Assembly (NCBI GenBank): GCA_035505915.1
Contig: DATJQI010000036.1
Location: 1 to 6,706 of the forward strand
DNA: 6,706 nt
Origin: 40CM-2-70-7 sp035505915
Lineage (GTDB): Bacteria > Gemmatimonadota > Gemmatimonadetes > Gemmatimonadales > GWC2-71-9
Reading direction: 5' to 3'
Shown: positions 1 to 6,706 of the stretch, one piece after another
How the letters are laid out: every line of letters starts with the position of its first letter
Position numbering within the stretch: position 1 is the stretch's first letter
Position numbers and translations under genes: made by a program
The notes under the pieces: generated by a model
Seen by the model: the letters and a program-made list of their open reading frames with translations, nothing else
Databases searched by the model: none
Told to the model about the DNA's origin: nothing

Positions 1-1
1 T

Positions 2-751
2 TTCCGGGGCGAGCGGGAAATGAGCACCTGCGAAATGGCGCACGAGGTCTCCCTGGCGCGCCTGGACGCGGCCCGCGCCCCCCTGGAAGCCCGGGCGCAG
101 GTCTTCCGCGACCTGGGCCGCCTCGGCGGCATCGCGGTGCCCCCCGGCCTCGTCGACTCCTCTCGGGCCGACACCCTCCCGGGCTGGTATTGCGGGCTCC
201 TGGGACACCTCGCCGGGCTCCTGCTGCCGCGCGCGGCGCACGCCCAGGTGCCGGCGCATCTCCAGCAACCGGCCCGCCCGCCGGTGATCCTGCCCCCGAG
301 CATCGCCACGCGGCCCCGGCTCCTGCCCGGCCTGACGCCGGGAGCCGGCCTGGGCGAGTCGGTGCGGGAGCGGGGCGCCCGGCAGCGGGCCGCGACGTAC
401 GAAGTCGAGATCCAGAAGAAGCTGGCGATCTCCATCGCCTGCGTCGTCTTCGCGCTCCTGGGCTTCCCGCTGGCGCTGCGCTTCTCGCGCGGGGGTGCGG
501 GGCTCGTGATCGGGGTCAGCGTCGCCGTGTTCGCGGTCTACTACGTGGGGTTGATCGCGGGGGAGGACCTGGGCGACCGGCTCATCGTCACGCCGTTCGT
601 CGCGATGTGGATGCCCAACGTGATCTTCACCGTGGTCGGCGCGGGCCTGCTCTGGCTGGTGCGGCACGAAGGCGGGCATGCCCGCGGCGGCTCGTGGGGC
701 GTCGCGTCGTGGCTCGCGGCGGTGCGGCGCCGGCGGATGAGCCGGGCGTGA
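2..751 (+). CDS. lptF: LptF, LPS export permease (3' part only)
   Basis: This is the C-terminal 249 residues of an LptF/LptG (YjgP/YjgQ) family permease, an inner-membrane subunit of the LptB2FG exporter that extracts lipopolysaccharide from the inner membrane. The frame is open to the left edge and reads FRGEREMSTCEM, which resembles the R-x-REM segment found late in the periplasmic domain of family members. The ATG at base 20 is therefore probably an internal methionine and the gene starts outside the window. After a long linker (about residues 20-130), the typical C-terminus follows: EVEIQKKLAIS, then three membrane segments at about 141-160, 165-185 and 199-220, including the MWMPNVIF motif, and a short basic tail. 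The linker is proline-rich and contains a hydrophobic stretch ending LLPRAAHAQ, which is longer than expected here. The stop overlaps the lptG start. The choice of LptF over LptG rests on it being the upstream gene of the pair. Confidence 0.88.
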   Translation, partial: FRGEREMSTCEMAHEVSLARLDAARAPLEARAQVFRDLGRLGGIAVPPGLVDSSRADTLPGWYCGLLGHLAGLLLPRAAHAQVPAHLQQPARPPVILPPSIATRPRLLPGLTPGAGLGESVRERGARQRAATYEVEIQKKLAISIACVVFALLGFPLALRFSRGGAGLVIGVSVAVFAVYYVGLIAGEDLGDRLIVTPFVAMWMPNVIFTVVGAGLLWLVRHEGGHARGGSWGVASWLAAVRRRRMSRA

Positions 752-1824
752 GGACCCTCGACCGGTACGTGCTCCGGGAGTGGAGCCGGGTCTTCGCGGT
801 GGTGATGCTGGGGTTTCCGGTCCTCACCATCGTCATCAACATCACCGACAAGCTCGACAAGTATCTCGCCGCGGGGCTCACCAAGGGTGAGATCGCGCTG
901 GCGTACGTCTTCTACACGCCGGAGATGATGTTCATGGTGCTCCCCGCGGCGGTGCTCTTCGCCACGGTCTTCACCATCGGGACCCTCGGCCGGCACTCCG
1001 AGCTCACCGCCGCGAAGGCGTCGGGCGTTTCCTTCCACCGGATCATCCTTCCGCTCGTGATCGTCTCGGTGGTGGCGTTCGTGGCCGGCGTGGGGATCGG
1101 CGAGCTGGCGCCCGTGGCGTCGGTGCGGAAGGCCGAGCTCCTGAAGGAGCGGGCGGTCCACTCCACGAGCATGCGGGTGAACTTCGTCTACCGCGCCGAC
1201 TCGGGCTGGGTGTACGCGGCCCAGACCCTGAACGTCGCGACCCGCTCGATGACCGACCTCCTCCTCCAGCGCCAGGGCACGGGTGGGGACAATCCCACCA
1301 TCATCATCGTCGCCCAGCAGGGCCGGTACGACTCGGCGGGCCGCCGCTGGACCCTGGACCACGGCGCCCTGCGCTACCTGATCGGGGCCGGCCAGGAGGC
1401 CGCCTTCGCGTTCGACCGGATGCGCACCGATGCGATCCGCGAAACGCCCACCGACCTCCTGGCCGAGCCCAAGGCCCCGGAGGAGATGCGGTACGCGGAG
1501 CTGGGGCACTACATCGACGCGCTGGCCCGGTCGGGGTCCGACACGAAGAAGCTGGGCGTGGAGCTGGCCCTGAAGATCTCGGTGCCCTTCACGTGCATCA
1601 TCATCACGCTTTTCGGCGCGCCGCTGGCGGTCTCCAACCCGCGGAGCGGCGCGGCCTGGGGCATCGCGGTTTCCCTGGCGACGACGTTCGTCTTCCTGCT
1701 GATGGTGCAGCTCTCCAAGGCGGTGGGAGCCGGCGGCCTCCTGCCTCCCACCCTCGCGGCGTGGTTCCCGAACATCGTGTTCGGGCTGGCGGCCATTTGG
1801 CTCATGCGAAGGGTGAGAACGTAG
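748..1824 (+). CDS. lptG: LptG, LPS export permease
   Basis: This complete 358-residue LptF/LptG family permease is the second transmembrane subunit of the LptB2FG exporter. I start it at the GTG at 748, which overlaps the upstream stop as GTGA and gives the family-like N-terminus MRTLDRYVLREW. The frame is open further upstream, but that part only shadows lptF. No strong ribosome binding site is visible, so translation probably couples to lptF. Hydrophobic segments lie at about residues 13-34, 58-82, 97-118, 277-295, 302-322 and 335-353, giving six transmembrane helices. The region at about 120-245 is the periplasmic beta-jellyroll domain. The cytoplasmic stretch GRHSELTAAKASGVSFHR (81-98) matches the conserved coupling-helix region that contacts the LptB ATPase in this family. 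The C-terminal motifs LFGAPLAVSNPRSGAAWG and AAWFPNIVF are family hallmarks. The length is normal. The stop codon lies at the edge of the intergenic repeat. Confidence 0.95.
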   Translation: MRTLDRYVLREWSRVFAVVMLGFPVLTIVINITDKLDKYLAAGLTKGEIALAYVFYTPEMMFMVLPAAVLFATVFTIGTLGRHSELTAAKASGVSFHRIILPLVIVSVVAFVAGVGIGELAPVASVRKAELLKERAVHSTSMRVNFVYRADSGWVYAAQTLNVATRSMTDLLLQRQGTGGDNPTIIIVAQQGRYDSAGRRWTLDHGALRYLIGAGQEAAFAFDRMRTDAIRETPTDLLAEPKAPEEMRYAELGHYIDALARSGSDTKKLGVELALKISVPFTCIIITLFGAPLAVSNPRSGAAWGIAVSLATTFVFLLMVQLSKAVGAGGLLPPTLAAWFPNIVFGLAAIWLMRRVRT

Positions 1825-1958
1825 GCGACTAGTTGTTAGGCGGTTAGGCGGTTAGGCGGTTAGGCAAAAGGCAAAAGGCCCTGGGGGGACATCTTCCCGG
1901 GGCCTTTGCCTTTTCACTAACCGCCTAACCGACTAACAACTAACCGACTAGCGACTAG
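1822..1958. repeat. Nested palindromic short-repeat array between convergent genes
   Basis: The whole gap between lptG and the receptor gene consists of 7-8 base units and their reverse complements. On the left, GTTAGGCG occurs at 1835-1842, 1843-1850 and 1851-1858, with a fourth copy at 1859-1866 ending in A. On the right the units are inverted and more degenerate (CTAACCG, CTAACCG, CTAACAA, CTAACCG, CTAGCG, 1917-1958). The arms can pair: 1849-1863 with 1917-1931 (15 base pairs, perfect), and 1831-1839 with 1933-1941 (9 base pairs, perfect), leaving about one repeat unit looped out of the left arm. A separate hairpin sits in the centre at 1866-1914. GACTAG motifs occur near both outer ends (1827-1832, 1946-1951, 1953-1958). 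The pairing is direct observation. A role in termination or as a REP-like dispersed element is inference. Confidence 0.85.
1866..1914. terminator. Bidirectional intrinsic terminator
   Basis: A strong hairpin lies between the convergent lptG and receptor genes. AAAAGGCAAA (1866-1875) pairs with TTTGCCTTTT (1905-1914). After one bulged A (1876), GGCCC (1877-1881) pairs with GGGCC (1900-1904), then T1882 faces G1899, and GGG (1883-1885) pairs with CCC (1896-1898). This leaves a loop of about ten bases. The GC-rich stem ends in TTTT on the plus strand and, through AAAA at 1866-1869, also in TTTT on the minus strand. It could therefore stop transcription from both directions. The surrounding repeat arms would lengthen the stem. 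Confidence 0.8.
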
Positions 1959-4900
1959 AACGCGTACCGCGCCCCGAGCTGGAACACCCACCGGGAGCCG
2001 AGGCTGTTCAGGGCCACGGCGTTCTTCACCGGCAGGGACAGCGTGTAGATGCCGCGCTGCGCCACCGGATCGTATCCCGAAAGCCGCAGCAAGTTGGCTT
2101 CCTCGAAGCCGCTCGTCTGGCGAATGAGACCCCAGCTCGAATTGACGAAGTTGAGCACGTTCAGCATGTCGATCGTGATCTCGACCGACTGGCCGTGGAT
2201 GGTCGGGACCACCTTCGAGAGCCGCGCGTTCAGCGAGTTCTGCCAGGGGTTCCGGCACGTGTCCCGCTCGAGCAGTGAGCCCCGGGCGTCCCGGAGACAG
2301 GGCTCGCCGTTGATGTAGGCGTTCAGCTTGTTGTAATCCGCAAGGCCGTTCTTCATCTCGATGTCGGTCTGGTCTTTCGGCACGTAGACCGGGTCGTTGC
2401 CGCCCACCCCGTCGCCGTTGACGTCGTTGGCCACGACGTAGGTGAAGGGCGTACCCGAAATCCCGGCGTAGATCAGCGAGAACCGGATGTCGAACGGAAT
2501 GTTGACCGTTCCCGAGATCGTGATCTTGTTCGGCCGGTCGTACACCGAGGTCCGGAGGTTGCGGTTCGCGATGGTCCCGTCCAGGGCGCCGAAGTTGAAG
2601 TTCGAGCCCGAGATGTCGGACGTGTACGAAAACAGGTCGAGCACGTGCGAGTAGGTGTACGCCGCGTTGAACTCGAGGCCGTTCTCGAACCGCTTCTGCA
2701 GCTGGAAGGTCAGCTGCGTGGCCCGGTCGGCGCTCTTGTTCACGTTCTCGATCGCCTGGCCGAGTGCGGCGGTGAGCCGGTGGGCCGACACCGCGCCGGT
2801 GGCCGCGTTGAACGCGGTCGGCTGCACGTACAGGGGCCGGCCACCCTCACCCGCCGCCGTGGTCTGCACGTCGGGGAGGTTGACGTCGGTCAGGTAGAAC
2901 TGGTTGATGGACCGGGTATAGATGAAGTCCGCGGTCCCGAGGATCCCCCAGCCCAGCTGGTGGTCGAGGCCCAGCGCGACCTTCAACGCCTGCGGGAACT
3001 TGAAGCTCGGATCGTAGAACACGATGGACGTCGCGGAGGACGTGGGGCCGGCTCCGCCGTTGCAGGTCGACGGGTTGGTCGGGAAGGTGAAGCCGCCGCT
3101 GCCGTCCGGCGTCAGCACCGGGACGGTGCCGGGCGTGGTGCACAGCAGGGTCGACGAACCCACGCCGGTGTTGCCGAACGCGTTGGACACCCAGACGTAC
3201 GGGGGCCGGCCGGAGAAGATGCCGACGCCGCCGCGGAAGATGGTCTGCTGGGAGCCGTTCAGGTCGTAGTTGAACCCCAGCCGGGGCGACCAGAGCATGT
3301 TCCCGGTGGGCGAGTTCGACGTGTGGATCACGCCGCCGCCCAGGGACGACAGGTGGATCGTGTCGATCGCCGTGTTCTCGATCGGGGCGGGAATGGAGGG
3401 TACGTCCATCCGGAGTCCCGCCGTGAGGGTCAGATTCCTGATCGGCGAGAACCGGTCTTCCGCATAGAGCCCGAACTGCTTGACGCTGAAGTCGGCCACC
3501 GGACCCAGCGGACCGAGCGTCGATTTCGCCTGCTCAAACCGGTCCGGCAGGCCCTTCGACAGCGAGTCGATGTTCCCGAAGTTCCAGACGCCGAACGAGG
3601 CGGGGAAGAACACGTTCTTGAAGCTGAAGAACTCGTTGTGCGTCCCGACCGTGAGCAGGTGCTCGCCGGCGGTGAAGGTGAGGTTGTCGGTCACCTCGAA
3701 CGACTTCTGGTCCAGAATGTTGTTCTGCGAGAACCGCTCGGCGCCGGCGGACACGTAGTCGTTGAAATTGGTCGGATTCACGTGCACCAGCACCAGCGGC
3801 ATCGACGACTCGGGGTTCCGGTTGTCCGAAATCGTGGTGTACGCCAGGATCGCCTCGTTCGAGTACTTGTTGGCGAAGGTGGCGGTCCACTTGCCCCGGA
3901 CGGTGCGGGTCTGGTTCTGCGTGTTGTACCCGGAGTTGGACAGCTCGTAGCCGTCCCGCCCGTTGAAGGGGGACGTGAACTTGTGAATCAGCGTGATCTG
4001 ATTGGCGTTCACGTAGGTGCCGGACACCTCGAGGTGGCTGTTCTCGCCCAGCTCGTAGTCCAGCTTCCCGAACAGGTTGGTCTCCGGGTTCGGGATGGTC
4101 GGGGCCTGCCAGCTGCCCGGGTTCGCGAAATGGTAGAGGTTCTGCAGGTAGCCGGCGACCGAATCCGCCTGCGCGGACGTGATGCCGATCCCCGCGGTGT
4201 CCGACGGTACGCCCGAGTTCCCGATCTGCAGCGAGGACGCGAAGGGCCGGACGTCGTGACGGAAATCGCCGGTGGCGAAGAAGTGGAGCTTGTCCTTGAT
4301 GATCGGGCCGCCCACCGAAAAGCCGTACTGCTGCTGCTGGTAGGTCGCCACCGGCACCGAGACGCCGGCGGTGTCCGAGCCGACGAAGCTCTGGTTCTGC
4401 ATGTAGCCGAACAGCGACCCGTGGAATTCGTTGGTGCCCGACTTGGTCACCGCGTTCACCAGGCCGCCGACGAACCCGCCCTGGCGCACGTCGAAGGGCG
4501 CGATCTGGATCTGGTACTCCTGCACCGCCTCGAGGGAAATGGGCCGCTCATTCACCGCGCCGCCCGGAACGCCGGTCGACGAGCCCAGCGCGAACAGGTC
4601 GTTGTTCACGCTGCCGTCGATCTGGATGTTGTTGAAGCGGTCGTTCTGCCCGTTGATGGACCGCCCGTTGGGGCCGGGCGCGACCTGCGGCGAAGTGTTC
4701 ACGAAGTCCGTGAACGACCGGTTCAGGGTCGGGAGCCGGTGAATGGCGGTGTCGGACAGGAACGTCGACGCTCCGGTCCGCGCCGCGGAGAGCCGGGGAT
4801 CCGAGTTCGCCTCCACGGTAATCCCGGCCACTTCCACCGCGCTCTTCTTGAGGGAGACGTCGAGCGTCAGGCGCTGCGACAGCGTGAGACTGAACTGATC

Positions 4901-5185
4901 GAGGGTCTTCGGCTCGTACCCCAGGGCCCGCACCGAGAGCGTATACGGCCCGCCGACCTCGACGACCTCGAACGAATAGCGGCCGTCGTCGCGCGACCGG
5001 GCGCTGTACCGCACACCGGTGCTCCCGTTGACGAGCGTCAGCTCCGCCTGGCCCACGGGGCCGCCGGCTTCGTCCATCACGCGTCCCGCCACAGCCGCGG
5101 TGGTCACACCCTGCGCCCGCGCGGGAGAGGCCGAAAGAGCGGCCGCCAGCACGAGGGCGCACGCCGACACAAGCAACCGTTTCAT
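1955..5185 (-). CDS. TonB-dependent receptor, Oar-like, with carboxypeptidase-regulatory-like domain
   Basis: This 1076-residue outer-membrane protein most likely imports or binds a substrate in a TonB-dependent way. I start it at the ATG whose first base is 5185, because MKRLLVSACALVLAAALS is a signal peptide with a likely cut after ARA (residue 24). GGAGA lies nine bases upstream as a ribosome binding site. A 29-residue extension from an ATG at 5272 would bury the signal peptide and is less likely. Residues about 28-112 form a carboxypeptidase-regulatory-like Ig-type domain (VAGRVMDEAGGPV, DGRYSF, LSVRALGYE). Residues about 133-250 are the plug, ending in AVTKSGTNEFHGS. The rest is a beta-barrel with the Oar-type motif SVGGPIIKDKLHFF (290-303) and a C-terminal aromatic beta-signal (RYAF). 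I see no clear TonB box. The mature protein has four cysteines in two pairs (682/708 and 963/977) and an acidic DVNGDG loop at 921. The substrate is unknown. The stop codon lies inside the intergenic repeat. Confidence 0.93.
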   Translation of the reverse strand: MKRLLVSACALVLAAALSASPARAQGVTTAAVAGRVMDEAGGPVGQAELTLVNGSTGVRYSARSRDDGRYSFEVVEVGGPYTLSVRALGYEPKTLDQFSLTLSQRLTLDVSLKKSAVEVAGITVEANSDPRLSAARTGASTFLSDTAIHRLPTLNRSFTDFVNTSPQVAPGPNGRSINGQNDRFNNIQIDGSVNNDLFALGSSTGVPGGAVNERPISLEAVQEYQIQIAPFDVRQGGFVGGLVNAVTKSGTNEFHGSLFGYMQNQSFVGSDTAGVSVPVATYQQQQYGFSVGGPIIKDKLHFFATGDFRHDVRPFASSLQIGNSGVPSDTAGIGITSAQADSVAGYLQNLYHFANPGSWQAPTIPNPETNLFGKLDYELGENSHLEVSGTYVNANQITLIHKFTSPFNGRDGYELSNSGYNTQNQTRTVRGKWTATFANKYSNEAILAYTTISDNRNPESSMPLVLVHVNPTNFNDYVSAGAERFSQNNILDQKSFEVTDNLTFTAGEHLLTVGTHNEFFSFKNVFFPASFGVWNFGNIDSLSKGLPDRFEQAKSTLGPLGPVADFSVKQFGLYAEDRFSPIRNLTLTAGLRMDVPSIPAPIENTAIDTIHLSSLGGGVIHTSNSPTGNMLWSPRLGFNYDLNGSQQTIFRGGVGIFSGRPPYVWVSNAFGNTGVGSSTLLCTTPGTVPVLTPDGSGGFTFPTNPSTCNGGAGPTSSATSIVFYDPSFKFPQALKVALGLDHQLGWGILGTADFIYTRSINQFYLTDVNLPDVQTTAAGEGGRPLYVQPTAFNAATGAVSAHRLTAALGQAIENVNKSADRATQLTFQLQKRFENGLEFNAAYTYSHVLDLFSYTSDISGSNFNFGALDGTIANRNLRTSVYDRPNKITISGTVNIPFDIRFSLIYAGISGTPFTYVVANDVNGDGVGGNDPVYVPKDQTDIEMKNGLADYNKLNAYINGEPCLRDARGSLLERDTCRNPWQNSLNARLSKVVPTIHGQSVEITIDMLNVLNFVNSSWGLIRQTSGFEEANLLRLSGYDPVAQRGIYTLSLPVKNAVALNSLGSRWVFQLGARYAF

Positions 5186-5237
5186 TGCGATGGGTCTCCG
5201 GAAAACGGACTCTGGGAAAGGTTCCTCAAGGGCGCGT

Positions 5238-5263
5238 AGAAAATGACCCGCCCCCGGAGGGTC
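5238..5263 (-). terminator. Possible weak terminator or leader hairpin
   Basis: On the minus strand, GACCC (5263-5259) can pair with GGGTC (5249-5245) around a GC-rich loop, and ATTTTCT follows. It sits between the permease stop and the receptor start, so it could end or attenuate permease transcription. The stem is only five base pairs and the T-run has four bases, so the call is weak. A TTGACG (5268-5263) overlaps its base and could instead be the -35 box of a receptor promoter, but no good -10 box follows at normal spacing. Confidence 0.3.
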
Positions 5264-5289
5264 GTCAACCAAGCCAGGTCACGCTTTGG

Positions 5290-6669
5290 TCACGCGGACT
5301 TTGCGGTCCGGAAACGCGCGGTCAGGCGGTACACCGGGATCCCCACCGCGATGAGCCCGATGTCCACCGCGAACGTGAGCGGTTGCGAGACGAGGTAGTT
5401 CCCCAGCAGGAAGACCGACCCCAAGAGAAACAGCAGGGGCACCACGGGATAGCCCCAGGTCCGGTAGGGCCGCTCCAGATCGGGGCGGCGCCGCCGCAGC
5501 ACGAACACGGCCGCCACGCCCAGGGCGTAGAACGGCCAGATCCCGATCACAAACTGGTCCGCGAGCGCCTCGAACTGACGGATCAGCACGAACACGGCGC
5601 CGAGCCCGGCCGCGAGCAGGATCGCCCCGGTGGGCGCCCCGCTCTTCGCGTCGACCCGGGCGACCGCGCGCGGGAAAAGGCCGTCCTCCGCGAGGGCGAA
5701 GAAGATCCGCGGCGCGGTCATCATCGAGCCGTTCAGGGTGCCGAAGGTGCTCACCGCCACCGCGGCCCCCACCAGCACGACCCCGACGGGCCCGAGCAGG
5801 ATCTGCGCGGCGTCGGCGGCCACCAGCTGCGCGCCGCCCATGCGGCTCATGGGGATGAGCCGGAGGTACACGAGAATGGCGCCGAGGTAGAGGATGACCA
5901 CGCCGGCGGTGCCGATGATGATGGCCCGGGGCAGGTTGCGCTGCGGGTCCTTCACTTCCCCGCTGACGAAGGCGAGATCGGCCCAGCCGTCGTAGGCCCA
6001 GAGAATCGCCACCATCGCCACGAGGAACGGGGACACCGAGACCGGGGCGTGCTGGCTGAACACGCCGTGCACCACGGCGGACCCGGCGTTCAGGAAGAAC
6101 CCGAGGCCCACCAGGGCCGCCAGCGCCGCCACCTTGAGCGCGGTGCTGAGGTTCTGGAGCAACGCGCCCCGGTGGATGCCGAACCAGTTGACGGCCGCCA
6201 CCATCAGGATCAGTCCGGCGGCCAGGAGCTGCTCCGCGGCGATAACCACCGGCCCGACGGTGAGCGCCGGCGCGGAGGGATCGAGGTGGAGCACCCGGAG
6301 GGCATAGGCGGCCGACGTGATCGAGATGGCTCCATAGGCGCCGGGGCGGATGATCACGAGCTCGCCCCAGCCGAACAGAAACGCCGGGAGGGGGCCGAAC
6401 CCTTCGCGGAGGAACACGTACAGGCCCCCGGTCCGCGGGAACGCCGCGGCGAGCTCGGCGTAGGTGAGCGCCCCGCAGAGGGCCACCACCCCGCCCAGGA
6501 CCCACGCCAGCAGGAAGATCGGCACGTCCGGCACGAGGGCCGCGACGCCGGCCGGCGTGCGGAAGATGCCCGAGCCGATGGTGGAGCCGACCAGGACCGC
6601 GACGGCGCTCCAGAAGCCGAGGCGGCGGGGGAGCCGGTCGCCCCAGCGGTCGACGTTCGAGTGGGTCAT
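5290..6669 (-). CDS. APC-superfamily amino acid permease, LAT-like
   Basis: This 459-residue inner-membrane transporter has about twelve hydrophobic segments. It belongs to the amino acid-polyamine-organocation superfamily and most resembles the LAT-type branch that includes bacterial SteT. The first-helix motif GSTIGSGIFRTP (28-39) is the unwound substrate-binding helix of the family. AYDGWADLAFVSGEVKDP (225-242) and NLPRAI (245-250) match the helix 6 and following loop of LAT members. APRIFFALAEDGLFP (319-333) and PYRTWGYPVVP (401-411) are further family motifs. The length agrees with SteT-like proteins. I prefer the ATG at 6669, because the ten extra codons from the ATG at 6699 use A/T-ending codons unlike the rest of the gene and include a TATATT promoter-like element. 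Neither start has a visible Shine-Dalgarno sequence. The substrate (a neutral amino acid, or exchange of two) cannot be read from the sequence. It lies 104 bases upstream of the receptor gene on the same strand. Confidence 0.9.
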   Translation of the reverse strand: MTHSNVDRWGDRLPRRLGFWSAVAVLVGSTIGSGIFRTPAGVAALVPDVPIFLLAWVLGGVVALCGALTYAELAAAFPRTGGLYVFLREGFGPLPAFLFGWGELVIIRPGAYGAISITSAAYALRVLHLDPSAPALTVGPVVIAAEQLLAAGLILMVAAVNWFGIHRGALLQNLSTALKVAALAALVGLGFFLNAGSAVVHGVFSQHAPVSVSPFLVAMVAILWAYDGWADLAFVSGEVKDPQRNLPRAIIIGTAGVVILYLGAILVYLRLIPMSRMGGAQLVAADAAQILLGPVGVVLVGAAVAVSTFGTLNGSMMTAPRIFFALAEDGLFPRAVARVDAKSGAPTGAILLAAGLGAVFVLIRQFEALADQFVIGIWPFYALGVAAVFVLRRRRPDLERPYRTWGYPVVPLLFLLGSVFLLGNYLVSQPLTFAVDIGLIAVGIPVYRLTARFRTAKSA

Positions 6670-6680
6670 GGGATCGATCG

Positions 6681-6686
6681 AATATA
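6681..6686 (-). promoter_or_regulatory. Possible -10 element of the permease gene
   Basis: The minus strand reads TATATT here, within an AT-rich patch that stands out from the GC-rich surroundings, 11 bases upstream of the preferred ATG at 6669. If it is a -10 box, the transcript would begin almost at the start codon, consistent with the absence of a ribosome binding site. A -35 box at normal spacing would fall at or beyond the window edge; the three bases visible there do not match TTGACA. Confidence 0.3.
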
Positions 6687-6706
6687 CATTCCGGGGCATG
6701 ACAACC

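Noticed and set aside
190..747. An upstream extension of the lptG frame to an ATG at 190
   Set aside because: The added residues are arginine-, alanine- and proline-rich shadow sequence over lptF. The family-like N-terminus begins at the GTG at 748.
541..1509. A 322-codon minus-strand open frame opposite lptF/lptG
   Set aside because: It has a low-complexity, charged composition with no recognisable motif and lies opposite two well-supported membrane protein genes.
1835..1958. A CRISPR array or tRNA in the repeat region
   Set aside because: The repeat units are only 7-8 bases long with no unique spacers, and the fold is one nested hairpin rather than a cloverleaf.
2645..5239. An 864-codon plus-strand open frame opposite the receptor gene
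   Set aside because: It is an antisense shadow produced by G/C-biased third codon positions. Its translation is rich in R, G, V, H and E without domains, whereas the minus-strand frame has a signal peptide, plug and barrel motifs.
1955..5272. A receptor start at the ATG at 5272
   Set aside because: It would place 29 mostly polar residues before the signal peptide and extend across the leader region. The ATG at 5185 has a plausible ribosome binding site and directly begins the signal peptide.
5279..6505. A 408-codon minus-strand frame overlapping the permease
   Set aside because: It is a shifted-frame shadow with G/R/A-rich composition. The frame ending at 5290 carries all the amino acid permease motifs.

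Overview
The window is GC-rich throughout, with codons that mostly end in G or C. It looks like chromosomal DNA of a Gram-negative (diderm) bacterium, because it carries both LptF/LptG lipopolysaccharide-exporter permeases and a large outer-membrane TonB-dependent receptor of the Oar-like type. The phylum is an inference. The receptor type, the GC content and the unusual LptF linker would fit Gemmatimonadota, with Acidobacteriota as an alternative; no marker gene here settles it.

Layout. Bases 1-1824 on the plus strand hold the 3' part of lptF, which enters from outside the window, followed directly by complete lptG. The two overlap by four bases (GTGA), so they form a translationally coupled pair. 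Bases 1825-1954 are a short convergent intergenic region. It is filled by a nested palindrome made of short TTAGGCG-type repeats around a strong hairpin that probably ends transcription from both sides. Bases 1955-5185 on the minus strand encode a secreted 1076-residue outer-membrane receptor with a carboxypeptidase-regulatory-like domain, a plug and a beta-barrel. A 104-base leader (5186-5289) separates it from a minus-strand LAT-type amino acid permease (5290-6669), whose start region lies at the right edge of the window.

How the genes work together. LptF and LptG would form the inner-membrane part of the LptB2FG exporter that extracts LPS and passes it toward the outer membrane. The receptor and the permease lie on the same strand and could form an outer- plus inner-membrane uptake pair for amino acids or peptides, but only proximity supports this. 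All four genes belong to known families. I see no defence system, mobile-element gene, CRISPR array, tRNA or rRNA. The most unusual structure is the palindromic repeat array at 1822-1958, in which the stop codons of both converging genes are embedded.
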